This document shows positions 24,842 through 32,897 of a stretch of 64,000 bases of DNA, piece after piece. How positions within the stretch are numbered: the stretch's first letter is position 1; each line of letters opens with the position of its first letter. The notes beneath the pieces were generated by a model. That model searched no databases and was not told the origin of the DNA. It worked only from the letters and a program-made list of their open reading frames with translations. The stretch is from the NCBI GenBank assembly GCA_945912145.1, contig CAMEBF010000001.1:496001-560000 (forward strand), given 5' to 3'. The DNA is from an uncultured Clostridia bacterium. Its GTDB lineage: Bacteria; Bacillota; Clostridia; Oscillospirales; Acutalibacteraceae. The translations under genes and the position numbers were made by a program.

Positions 24842-25684
24842 ATGAAACAAAGAGTTATTACCAGTATTGCCGGCATTGCCTTCATTCTTCCCTTTTTCAT
24901 ATTTATGCACACGGCGGCTTTTCCCGTTCTGATTGCACTCATTTCGCTTTTCGGCGTTTATGAGGTTATCAAAGCGACGGGCGGTCAGAATCCCGTGCTG
25001 TTGGTGCTTAGCTGTCTGACGGCAGCCGTCATTCCGTTTTTATTCCATTTCAACATAAAACTTCCGTTCATGCCGGTTGCGATTGCGTATGTCTTGGTTT
25101 ACTTCATGATTATGGTCCCCATGCACAAAAAGACGACGTTCAACGACTGCATTACCGCTCTGTTTGCGACATTGACCATTCCCTGCTCGATATCCGTCCT
25201 GATTGAACTGCGCGACGTATATCTCGATTTTCCCAACCGCTATACCAAAGCGACCGGTGTATTCCTTGTGCTGTTCGGCCTGTTTTCTTCCTGGGCGACC
25301 GATATCTGTGCTTATTTCGCAGGACGCGCGCTCGGCAAGCATAAGCTCTGCCCCGAAATCAGCCCGAAGAAAACCGTTGAGGGCGCAATCGGCGGCGTGC
25401 TCGGCGCGGTCGTATTCAATCTGATCCTGTTCGCTGTGTTCAGCGAGTTCTTCTTCACGACAAACACCATTAGAATCTGGCAGATCATTCTCATCAGCAT
25501 GGTGCTTTCCGTCATCAGTATGTTCGGCGATCTTTCAGCATCGATCATCAAGAGAAATCACAATATTAAAGATTTCGGAAAAATTCTACCCGGGCACGGC
25601 GGCGTGATGGATCGTTTCGACAGCTGTCTGTTTGTCCTCCCGGCACTTTATCTCTCCCTCTACCTTTTGAATCAGTTTATCTGA
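24842..25684 (+). CDS. cdsA: Phosphatidate cytidylyltransferase
   Basis: Integral membrane enzyme that makes CDP-diacylglycerol. The 280-residue product has about seven to eight membrane segments and the C-terminal CdsA signature SMFGDLSASIIKRNHNIKD followed by LPGHGGVMDRFDS. The ATG at 24842 has AAAAGGA at good spacing and gives the usual MKQRVITS start. An in-frame ATG at 24821 would add seven residues. Confidence 0.95.
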   Translation: MKQRVITSIAGIAFILPFFIFMHTAAFPVLIALISLFGVYEVIKATGGQNPVLLVLSCLTAAVIPFLFHFNIKLPFMPVAIAYVLVYFMIMVPMHKKTTFNDCITALFATLTIPCSISVLIELRDVYLDFPNRYTKATGVFLVLFGLFSSWATDICAYFAGRALGKHKLCPEISPKKTVEGAIGGVLGAVVFNLILFAVFSEFFFTTNTIRIWQIILISMVLSVISMFGDLSASIIKRNHNIKDFGKILPGHGGVMDRFDSCLFVLPALYLSLYLLNQFI

Positions 25685-25714
25685 TACAACAACAGAAAGG
25701 AACGGTAGGATGTT

Positions 25715-26869
25715 ATGAAAAAAATCGCGATTCTCGGCTCGACCGGCTCCATCGGCACACAGTCCATCGACGTTGCTCTCAAGCACGGCTATCAGGTTAC
25801 GGCATTGACCGCTTATTCCAACGCAAAGCTTCTTGAGGAACAGGCTCGTCTGCTGAAACCTCAGAAGGTTGCGCTTTACCGTGAAGAAGAAGCCGCTGCG
25901 CTGAAAACAGCCTTGGCCGATACCGATATAAAAGTATTATACGGTACGCACGGCATCTGCGAATGCGCGGCAGAAACCGACGCCGATACTGTCATCAACG
26001 CGATCGTCGGTATGGCGGGACTACGCCCGACGCTTGCCGTCATAAACGCAAAAAAGCAGCTCGCGCTGGCGAATAAGGAATCGCTTGTTGCGGGCGGTCA
26101 ACTCGTCACGAACGCCGCTTCAGAAAATCACGTTCCGATTCTGCCGGTTGACAGCGAGCATTCGGCGATTTTCCAATGTCTTCAGGGCAAACCTGCCAAC
26201 AAGGCGCTGAAAAAAATCATTCTGACGGCCTCCGGCGGTCCGTTCTTCGGTAAGAAAAAAGAAGAGCTTGACGGCGTGACCGCAGCGGACGCGCTTAAGC
26301 ATCCGAACTGGAGTATGGGCGCAAAAATTACAATTGACTCCGCCACCATGTTCAACAAAGGGTTGGAGCTGATCGAAGCGGTATGGCTGTTCGGCGTCAA
26401 GCCAACCGACGTGGATATTGTCGTGCACCGCGAGAGCATCGTGCACTCGATGGTCGAATATGACGACAATTCCGTCATCGCGCAGTTAGGGCTGCCCGAT
26501 ATGCGCATTCCCATTCAGTATGCGCTCACCTATCCGGAACGCTATCCGTCACCCGTCGGCGAGCTGGATTTTGCATCTGTCGCTTCCCTTACTTTCTATA
26601 AACCCGATTATGAGACATTCCGCTGTATCAACATCTGCCGAAATGCAATCGATCAGGGCGGCCTCAGACCGGCGGCAGTAAACTCCGCAAACGAAGAGGT
26701 CAACCGCCTGTTCCGTGAAGGCAAGGTTCGCTTCAACGAAATTCCCGACCTGATTCTTGAGGGCGCTGCTGCAGCTCCCGTCAAACAGAATTTTACGGTT
26801 GACGATATCGACGAGACCGATAAACTCGTCAGAGCGGCTGTCCTCGACGCCGTTTCCCGAAAGGACTGA
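25715..26869 (+). CDS. dxr: 1-Deoxy-D-xylulose 5-phosphate reductoisomerase
   Basis: Second step of the MEP isoprenoid pathway. The 384-residue product shows the NADPH-binding AILGSTGSIGTQSIDVAL, ALANKESLVAGG, the metal and substrate loop LPVDSEHSAIFQCLQG, and NWSMGAKITIDSATMFNKGL. Full length, between cdsA and rseP as in most Firmicutes. Confidence 0.98.
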   Translation: MKKIAILGSTGSIGTQSIDVALKHGYQVTALTAYSNAKLLEEQARLLKPQKVALYREEEAAALKTALADTDIKVLYGTHGICECAAETDADTVINAIVGMAGLRPTLAVINAKKQLALANKESLVAGGQLVTNAASENHVPILPVDSEHSAIFQCLQGKPANKALKKIILTASGGPFFGKKKEELDGVTAADALKHPNWSMGAKITIDSATMFNKGLELIEAVWLFGVKPTDVDIVVHRESIVHSMVEYDDNSVIAQLGLPDMRIPIQYALTYPERYPSPVGELDFASVASLTFYKPDYETFRCINICRNAIDQGGLRPAAVNSANEEVNRLFREGKVRFNEIPDLILEGAAAAPVKQNFTVDDIDETDKLVRAAVLDAVSRKD

Positions 26870-26877
26870 TTCTTCTT

Positions 26878-27975
26878 TTGAAAACCATTCTTCTCTCCGT
26901 CAGCGCGGCGACCGTCTGGAACAAGGTCTGGCCGATCCTCGTGGCGATTCTCTTTTTCGGACTGATCATCGCGATCCATGAGCTTGGGCACTTTCTCTCG
27001 GCAAAGCTCTTCGGCGTCAAAGTCAACGAGTTTTCACTCGGCATGGGTCCCGCGATCTTCAAAAAGCAAAAAGGAGAAACCAAATATTCTCTCCGCTGCC
27101 TGCCCATCGGCGGCTATGTCAGCATGGAGGGTGAAGACGATAGCTCTGAGGATGAGCGCGCCTTCTGCAACAAAAAGCCGTGGAAAAAATTCATCATCGT
27201 CGCGGCGGGCGCGATCATGAACCTGATTCTCGGCTTTCTTTTCGTCGTCATTCTGACCTCAATGGACGACCTCATCGGCACGACGCAGATCCACAGCTTT
27301 TATGAAAACGCGACCAGCGCGCAGTACGGGCTTCAGGTCGGCGACGAGATCAAGGAGATCAACGGCATGCATATTTTTTCGAGCCGTGACATCAGCTATG
27401 CCATGCTGCGGGACGACGACGGCATCTATGACATGGTCGTCAAACGCGACGGCGAAAAAGTTAAGCTGGAAGACGTCCATTTTGACCGAAAGACAGACGA
27501 GAACGGCAACAGCACAATCATCTATGATTTTATCATCGTCGGCGTCGAAAAAACGCCGCTGAACGTCATCACGACGGCGGCAAAGGACACCGTTTCCATC
27601 GCACGGCTCGTCTGGCTGACGCTGTTTGACCTCGTGACGGGGCATTACGGCATCAACGATTTGTCGGGACCCGTCGGAACGGTTTCGATCATTGCAGACG
27701 TGACGTCGGAAGCCGCATCTTCCGGCGCGGGCTTTGACACAATCGTCTATATTATGGCGCTGATTTCCATCAACGTCGGCGTTTTCAATCTTTTACCGAT
27801 TCCCGCTCTCGACGGCGGCAGACTGTTCTTTATTCTGATTGAAATGATCCGCCGCAAACCGGTTCCCGCCAAATATGAGGGCTACGTTCACGCCGCAGGA
27901 ATGGCGCTTTTGATACTCCTGATGGTCGTCATCACCTTTAACGATATCAAGAATCTTATCACCGGCGTTCTGTAG
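26878..27975 (+). CDS. rseP: RIP metalloprotease RseP (site-2 protease)
   Basis: Intramembrane zinc protease that cuts anti-sigma factors and signal-peptide remnants. The 365-residue product has HELGH in the first membrane segment (about residue 38), a PDZ domain in the middle (YGLQVGDEIKEINGMHIFS) and the second motif LLPIPALDGGRLFF in a C-terminal segment. It starts with TTG eight bases after dxr, using an AAAGGA site inside the dxr end. Confidence 0.95.
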   Translation: MKTILLSVSAATVWNKVWPILVAILFFGLIIAIHELGHFLSAKLFGVKVNEFSLGMGPAIFKKQKGETKYSLRCLPIGGYVSMEGEDDSSEDERAFCNKKPWKKFIIVAAGAIMNLILGFLFVVILTSMDDLIGTTQIHSFYENATSAQYGLQVGDEIKEINGMHIFSSRDISYAMLRDDDGIYDMVVKRDGEKVKLEDVHFDRKTDENGNSTIIYDFIIVGVEKTPLNVITTAAKDTVSIARLVWLTLFDLVTGHYGINDLSGPVGTVSIIADVTSEAASSGAGFDTIVYIMALISINVGVFNLLPIPALDGGRLFFILIEMIRRKPVPAKYEGYVHAAGMALLILLMVVITFNDIKNLITGVL

Positions 27976-27995
27976 CCGGTTATCGGAGGAATTTT

Positions 27996-29060
27996 ATGTA
28001 CAGCCGCAGAAAATCCAAAGAAGTGAAAATCGGCTCCGTCACCATCGGCGGAGATCATCCTATCGCCGTACAGTCCATGCTCAACACACCGGCGTCCGAC
28101 GCCGATGCGTGCGTCCGTCAGGCAAAACGCTTACAGCAGGCAGGCTGCGAGATCATCCGCACCGCCGTGCCCGATCTCGACTGCGTCCGGACGGTGTACA
28201 AATTAAAAGAAAATCTCGACATTCCCGTTGTCGCCGACATTCATTTCGACTACCGCATTGCGCTTGAATGTGCCGAAGCCGGTGTCGATAAAATCCGCAT
28301 CAATCCCGGTAACATCGGCTCGGAGGATCGCGTCAAAGCAGTCGCCGACAAATGCCGCAAAAAGAATATTCCCATCCGAATCGGCGTCAATTCCGGCTCG
28401 CTTGAAAAAGAAATCTTAGCGAAATACGGCTCTCCTACACCGCAGGCTCTTGCCGAAAGCGCAATGTACCACGCCGGACTTTTGGAAAAATTCGATTTTG
28501 ACAATATCGTCATCTCCCTGAAATCCTCGGACGTCATGCGCTCCTTTGAAGCGTACAGTCTTGTTGCCGAGATGTGCGATTATCCGCTTCATATCGGCGT
28601 AACGGAAGCCGGAACGGAACGTATGGGCATCATCAAATCGTCGGCAGGGCTCGGCGCGCTGCTGATTGCCGGCATCGGCGACACGATCCGCATTTCACTG
28701 ACTGCTGACCCGGAAAAGGAAATAGACGCTGCTTATGACTTGCTGAAAGCGGTCGGTCTGCGCTCCGAGGGAATCCGCTTTGTCTCCTGCCCGACCTGCG
28801 GCAGAACAAAGATTGACCTGATCGGCATTGCCGCCGAAGCGGAAAAACGCTTAAAAAACTGCCGGAAGAACATCACGGTCGCGATTATGGGCTGCGCCGT
28901 CAACGGCCCCGGAGAAGCCCGGGAAGCCGACATCGGCATTGCCGGCGGCGACGGCTGCGGACTGATCTTCCGCAAGGGAGAAATTCTGCGGAAAGTTCCG
29001 GAGGACAAGCTCCTTGACGAGCTGATGAAAGAGATCGAGCATACCGATTTCACCAAATAA
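27996..29060 (+). CDS. ispG: 4-Hydroxy-3-methylbut-2-en-1-yl diphosphate synthase
   Basis: Iron-sulphur enzyme of the MEP pathway (354 residues). The 4Fe-4S cysteines are in FVSCPTCGRTKIDL and IMGCAVNGPGEAREADIG; substrate-binding blocks include VQSMLNTPASDA and RINPGNIG. A perfect GGAGGA precedes the ATG. With uppS and dxr in the same operon it ties lipid-carrier supply to UMP kinase and phospholipid synthesis. Confidence 0.98.
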   Translation: MYSRRKSKEVKIGSVTIGGDHPIAVQSMLNTPASDADACVRQAKRLQQAGCEIIRTAVPDLDCVRTVYKLKENLDIPVVADIHFDYRIALECAEAGVDKIRINPGNIGSEDRVKAVADKCRKKNIPIRIGVNSGSLEKEILAKYGSPTPQALAESAMYHAGLLEKFDFDNIVISLKSSDVMRSFEAYSLVAEMCDYPLHIGVTEAGTERMGIIKSSAGLGALLIAGIGDTIRISLTADPEKEIDAAYDLLKAVGLRSEGIRFVSCPTCGRTKIDLIGIAAEAEKRLKNCRKNITVAIMGCAVNGPGEAREADIGIAGGDGCGLIFRKGEILRKVPEDKLLDELMKEIEHTDFTK

Positions 29061-29065
29061 CCGCA

Positions 29066-30349
29066 ATGCAGACACGTAAAACCAACAACAAAACATGGTT
29101 CAAATTAGATAACGCGGCAAAGATTTTCCCCGGTCAGAATTCCAAAACGTGGTCGAACATGATCCGCATTTCCGTCAACCTCAAGGAGGAAGTTGAGCCG
29201 GAAACGCTTCACCGTGCGGTTCTGTCCTGTCTGCCGCGATTTCCGACCCTTGACGTACGGATCCGCAAGGGCTTTTTCTGGTATTATTTTGAAAAGAATG
29301 ACAAGAATCCGCCGATCAAGCCCGACGTCAACAATCCGTGCGTCCGTATACGCTTCAACGAAAACAACCGTTTTCTCTTCCGCGTTTTCTATTATCAGAA
29401 CAGGATCTCGCTTGAGCTCTTTCACGCGCTGACCGACGGCTACGGCAGCGCCGTTTTTCTGAGTACGCTCACAGCGGAATATCTCCGGCTCAAGGGATAT
29501 GAGATTCCCTCCGGCAAAATGGTACTGGATCTGAATGAACCGCCTCGTCCCGAAGAGTTAGAAGATTCTTTCGCGAAATACGCCACCTCGAAAGTCAAAG
29601 CCAAACGCCCGGCTCTACCGACCTATCACCGTACAGGGACAAAAATGCCGAAGCATCTTTCGATTATGACAAGCGGCTATATGCCCGTCGATATCCTCAA
29701 ATCCAAGGCCAAAGAGCACGGCGTGACGATCACGGAGTATTTAGCATCGGTACTGATGCTGGTGCATATGCATCTGCAAAAAGATGAAAACATCCGTCAG
29801 AAGGAAGTCAGCATCCAGATTCCCGTCAACTGCCGCAATCAGTTTCCATCCGAAACGCTTCGGAATTTCTCGGTCTGCTACAGCGTGCGGCTCGACCCGA
29901 ATCTCGGCGAATACACCTTTGAGGAGATTCTGCGGCAGGTATCGCTCTACTTGCGCTATACCAATAATAAGAAGCATCTGCAATCGATGTTCGCCGCGAA
30001 TTTGGGGCTTGAGAAAAACCCGGTCATGCGTCTGATTCCACTTGTGATCAAAGACCTCGGGATCGGAATCTCGTTCGCATTGACAGCCGAACATACCACC
30101 ACATCGCTGTTTACCAATCTCGGTATTGTCTCACTGCCCGAAGAAATGAAACCCTTTGTTGACAGCTTTATCCTCATGCCGAGTCCCGGCAAGGTCAACG
30201 GCGGCAGGGTCGGTGCCGTTTCTTACGGAAACACGATGACTGTCACTTTTGCCAACCTCTATACCAACACCGATATCGAACGGGAGTTTTTCCGATTTCT
30301 CATCAGACAGGGCATCCCCGTCAGAATCGAGAGCAATAAAGATGTGTAA
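29066..30349 (+). CDS. Condensation-domain-like acyltransferase (alcohol acetyltransferase family)
   Basis: A 427-residue protein of the chloramphenicol acetyltransferase/condensation-domain superfamily. The active-site motif is LFHALTDGYGSAVF (about residue 113), a form of HxxxDG; VSIQIPVNCRNQF and a late GRVGAVSYGNTMTVTFANL fit the DFGWG-like latch side. The superfamily moves acyl groups from CoA or carrier proteins to hydroxyls or amines. It starts 6 bases after ispG and precedes a zinc-ribbon membrane protein with which it probably works. Substrate unknown; a role in lipid or lipid-carrier modification is inferred from the operon only. Confidence 0.8.
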   Translation: MQTRKTNNKTWFKLDNAAKIFPGQNSKTWSNMIRISVNLKEEVEPETLHRAVLSCLPRFPTLDVRIRKGFFWYYFEKNDKNPPIKPDVNNPCVRIRFNENNRFLFRVFYYQNRISLELFHALTDGYGSAVFLSTLTAEYLRLKGYEIPSGKMVLDLNEPPRPEELEDSFAKYATSKVKAKRPALPTYHRTGTKMPKHLSIMTSGYMPVDILKSKAKEHGVTITEYLASVLMLVHMHLQKDENIRQKEVSIQIPVNCRNQFPSETLRNFSVCYSVRLDPNLGEYTFEEILRQVSLYLRYTNNKKHLQSMFAANLGLEKNPVMRLIPLVIKDLGIGISFALTAEHTTTSLFTNLGIVSLPEEMKPFVDSFILMPSPGKVNGGRVGAVSYGNTMTVTFANLYTNTDIEREFFRFLIRQGIPVRIESNKDV

Positions 30350-30364
30350 AGGACGAAATCCGTT

Positions 30365-31069
30365 ATGTCATACTGTGTCAACTGCGGCGTAGAGCTTGCG
30401 GACTCTGCACGAAAATGTCCGCTCTGCGATACGCCTGTACTCAATCCGAATATCCTTGCCGAGGGAAACGTCGAACCGCCCTTCCCCTCGCATATTGAGC
30501 TGCCGAAAGGTGCCAGAACCCGTTACACCGCCGTGATTCTTTCGCTGGTGCTTCTGCTGCCGAACATTGTCTGCGTCATCACCAATCTGCTTCTGACGAC
30601 GCATCAGCTCTGGTCGGTCTATGTCGTCGCCACATCGGCGATCGTCTGGTTTCTGTTTCTCTTTCCTTTTATTATGAAAAAGAAACACAAATACTGGACA
30701 CTTGCGGTGGACGCCGTTGCGACGGCCGCCTATATTTTTGTCTTCTACTACTACGATTCACCAACAAAGGGCTGGTTCTGGACACTGGCCGTCCCACTTG
30801 ATGTCGCGGTTTTTCTTTCCATTGCCGCACTGTGTGCATTTTTCAGCGAGAAACGGACGATTCTGCATTCCCTGATCGCCATTCTGGCGGCACTGACGAC
30901 GCTTGACATCTTTGTGTGTCTGATTGTTAATCTCTACCGGAAATCCCTGTGGGTTACATATGTCACGCTGATCCTCGGCATCTCCTGCCTGATTCTGCTG
31001 CTTTTCTTCATTGTCGCCGACAAAAACTACCGGCTACGTGCGTATCTCTCCCGCAAATTCTTCTTCTGA
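30365..31069 (+). CDS. Zinc-ribbon membrane protein, DUF6320-like
   Basis: A 234-residue protein. Residues 4-24 form a zinc ribbon (CVNCGVELADSARKCPLC). Six to seven hydrophobic segments follow, such as YTAVILSLVLLLPNIVCVI, VVATSAIVWFLFLFPFIM, FWTLAVPLDVAVFLSIAAL and VTLILGISCLILLLFFIVA. The layout and the neighbouring acyltransferase fit the DUF6320 family as I remember it; its function is unknown. The gene follows the acyltransferase by 15 bases. Confidence 0.75.
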   Translation: MSYCVNCGVELADSARKCPLCDTPVLNPNILAEGNVEPPFPSHIELPKGARTRYTAVILSLVLLLPNIVCVITNLLLTTHQLWSVYVVATSAIVWFLFLFPFIMKKKHKYWTLAVDAVATAAYIFVFYYYDSPTKGWFWTLAVPLDVAVFLSIAALCAFFSEKRTILHSLIAILAALTTLDIFVCLIVNLYRKSLWVTYVTLILGISCLILLLFFIVADKNYRLRAYLSRKFFF

Positions 31070-31092
31070 ATCAAAAATAAAGGAGTATCCAT

Positions 31093-32703
31093 ATGAAACG
31101 ATTCCTTACCTTTCTCTGTACGATCGCGATGCTGCTCTGCATAGCGGTTCCGTCGGCCTTTGCCGACTATGAGAATACTCATAGCAACACCGGCGATCAC
31201 GCCGCCGATCTCCTCTCCGTCGCGCTAACGCAAATCGGTTATCAGGGCGATAAATACCTGCAGCAATCAACCGGCGACCGCAATGCCGCGTTTATCGCAT
31301 GGTGCGCTTACGAAGCCGGTATCGGCGATGATGCGATCCCGAAAATGGCTTCGACCGAGCAGCTCTATTCGTTCTTTCTCAACGGAAAAATGCTTCATTC
31401 CTCAGGCGAATATGAACCGAAAAAAGGCGATATTGTTTTCTTCGGGGAGAACGAAACCGCCTCGGGATGCGGAATTTTCGTCTCCGTTGACAATATTTAC
31501 GGAGAAGATTATGTAACAGCGATTCTATTCAGCGCGGAAGGATCCGTCCAGAAAAAACAGTATAAACGAACCTATGAAAAGCTCCTTGCTTTCGCATCGC
31601 CGGATTATACCGCAGCAGGACAGTACAAGCCCGGCGAATACCGCACAACGGCATCTTATCTGAATTTCAGAACGGCGCCGACCGTATCCTCCGAAGCGAT
31701 ATGTCAGCTTCCCATGGGAACACGCGTCACGGTGACGGAAATTTCCGGAGAATGGGGCAAGATCACCTACAACGGAGTGACCGGTTGGATCAATATGCAG
31801 TACGCCGCCGTTTATGAGGACAATCATAAAGATACCTCCGATTATGCCGTCAACTGGAACGTCATCGACGTCTCCAGATGGCAGGGAGATATCAATTGGG
31901 ACAAGGTTGCGAACGCCGATATTCAGGGCGCGATTCTCCGCATCGGTCTGCGCGGCACCAAAACAAAAGCAATTCTCATCGATGAACGCTTTGAGGAATA
32001 CTATAACGGTGCCAAGCGTGTCGGACTCCCCGTCGGCTGCTATTTCTACTCAGCTGCCGAATCGGCAGAAGAAGCGCGGGAAGAGGCTTACTTTATTCTG
32101 GATAAAATCCAATCGCTTGACCTGAAATTCGAGATGCCGGTCTATCTGGATATGGAGGCCGATGTCATTGAAAAGAACGGCAAGGAAATCATTCAGACCG
32201 TCACAACAACTTTTCTTGACGTGATGGACGCGGCAGGCGTTTATGCAGGGGTCTACTGTTCAACGTACTGGGCGAACGACTATTATTATGACGACAACAT
32301 AATCGGCAACCATCCCCTCTGGATTGCCGACTGGCGTGAAGAATGCGCATATGCCGGCGATTACGGTATGTGGCAGTTTACCGAAAAAGGCAGCGTCAGC
32401 GGCATAGAAGCCAACTACACCGATCTGAACATCTGTTATGTCGATTATCCGACCCTGATTGCTGACATTGCGGCCGGCAAATTCCAGGGAAACGGCAATG
32501 AGCCGCACAGACTGGGTGATGTCAACGGCGACGGTGACATTTCCGCAACAGACGCAAGACTTGCGCTGCGGATCGCCGCCAATCTGGCAAAAGCTACTGA
32601 AAAACAATTCAATGCAGCTGATGTTGATTCCGATCAAAAAGTAACCGCTTCAGACGCGCGAAAAATCCTGCGCGTCGCCGCCGGGCTTGATAAGTTCTCA
32701 TAA
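31093..32703 (+). CDS. Secreted GH25 lysozyme with degenerate CHAP-like domain, SH3b and dockerin
   Basis: A 536-residue modular protein. Signal peptide 1-24 (cleavage after SAFA). A CHAP-like domain (about 40-165) keeps the framework (AAFIAWCAYEAGIG, YEPKKGDIVFFG). The catalytic Cys position, however, reads Asn (DRNAAF where active members have WCAAF) and the His position reads Cys (SGCGIF). SH3b at about 185-240. GH25 muramidase domain at about 255-460, with VIDVSRWQGDINWDKV and the catalytic YLDMEAD. A type I dockerin at about 475-533 has two Ca-binding repeats (DVNGDGDISATDARLALR and DVDSDQKVTASDARKILR). It is the last gene of the pyrH operon; the terminator follows. Confidence 0.9.
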   Translation: MKRFLTFLCTIAMLLCIAVPSAFADYENTHSNTGDHAADLLSVALTQIGYQGDKYLQQSTGDRNAAFIAWCAYEAGIGDDAIPKMASTEQLYSFFLNGKMLHSSGEYEPKKGDIVFFGENETASGCGIFVSVDNIYGEDYVTAILFSAEGSVQKKQYKRTYEKLLAFASPDYTAAGQYKPGEYRTTASYLNFRTAPTVSSEAICQLPMGTRVTVTEISGEWGKITYNGVTGWINMQYAAVYEDNHKDTSDYAVNWNVIDVSRWQGDINWDKVANADIQGAILRIGLRGTKTKAILIDERFEEYYNGAKRVGLPVGCYFYSAAESAEEAREEAYFILDKIQSLDLKFEMPVYLDMEADVIEKNGKEIIQTVTTTFLDVMDAAGVYAGVYCSTYWANDYYYDDNIIGNHPLWIADWREECAYAGDYGMWQFTEKGSVSGIEANYTDLNICYVDYPTLIADIAAGKFQGNGNEPHRLGDVNGDGDISATDARLALRIAANLAKATEKQFNAADVDSDQKVTASDARKILRVAAGLDKFS

Positions 32704-32727
32704 AAAGCACCAGCAAATAACAATCCG

Positions 32728-32770
32728 AAAAGCATTGTCGTTTTTTTTACACGGCAATGCTTTTTCTTTT
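32728..32770 (+). terminator. Terminator of the pyrH-lysozyme operon
   Basis: AAAAGCATTGTCG (32728-32740) pairs with CGGCAATGCTTTT (32752-32764) with one wobble, loop rich in T, followed by TCTTTT. Confidence 0.85.
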
Positions 32771-32832
32771 ATGAAAAAATTGGACATATCCACAGATTTG
32801 TACAATTTCATTAAAATTTTACAAATTTTATG

Positions 32833-32861
32833 TTTACTTTATGTTAAACTTCTTTTATAAT
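32833..32861 (+). promoter_or_regulatory. Promoter of the double phosphoesterase gene
   Basis: -35 TTTACT (32833-32838), 17-bp spacer, -10 TATAAT (32856-32861), then GAAAGGA before the ATG at 32898. Confidence 0.75.
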
Positions 32862-32897
32862 ATTATCATCATTTTTGTTGAGAAAGGAAAAAAACTC

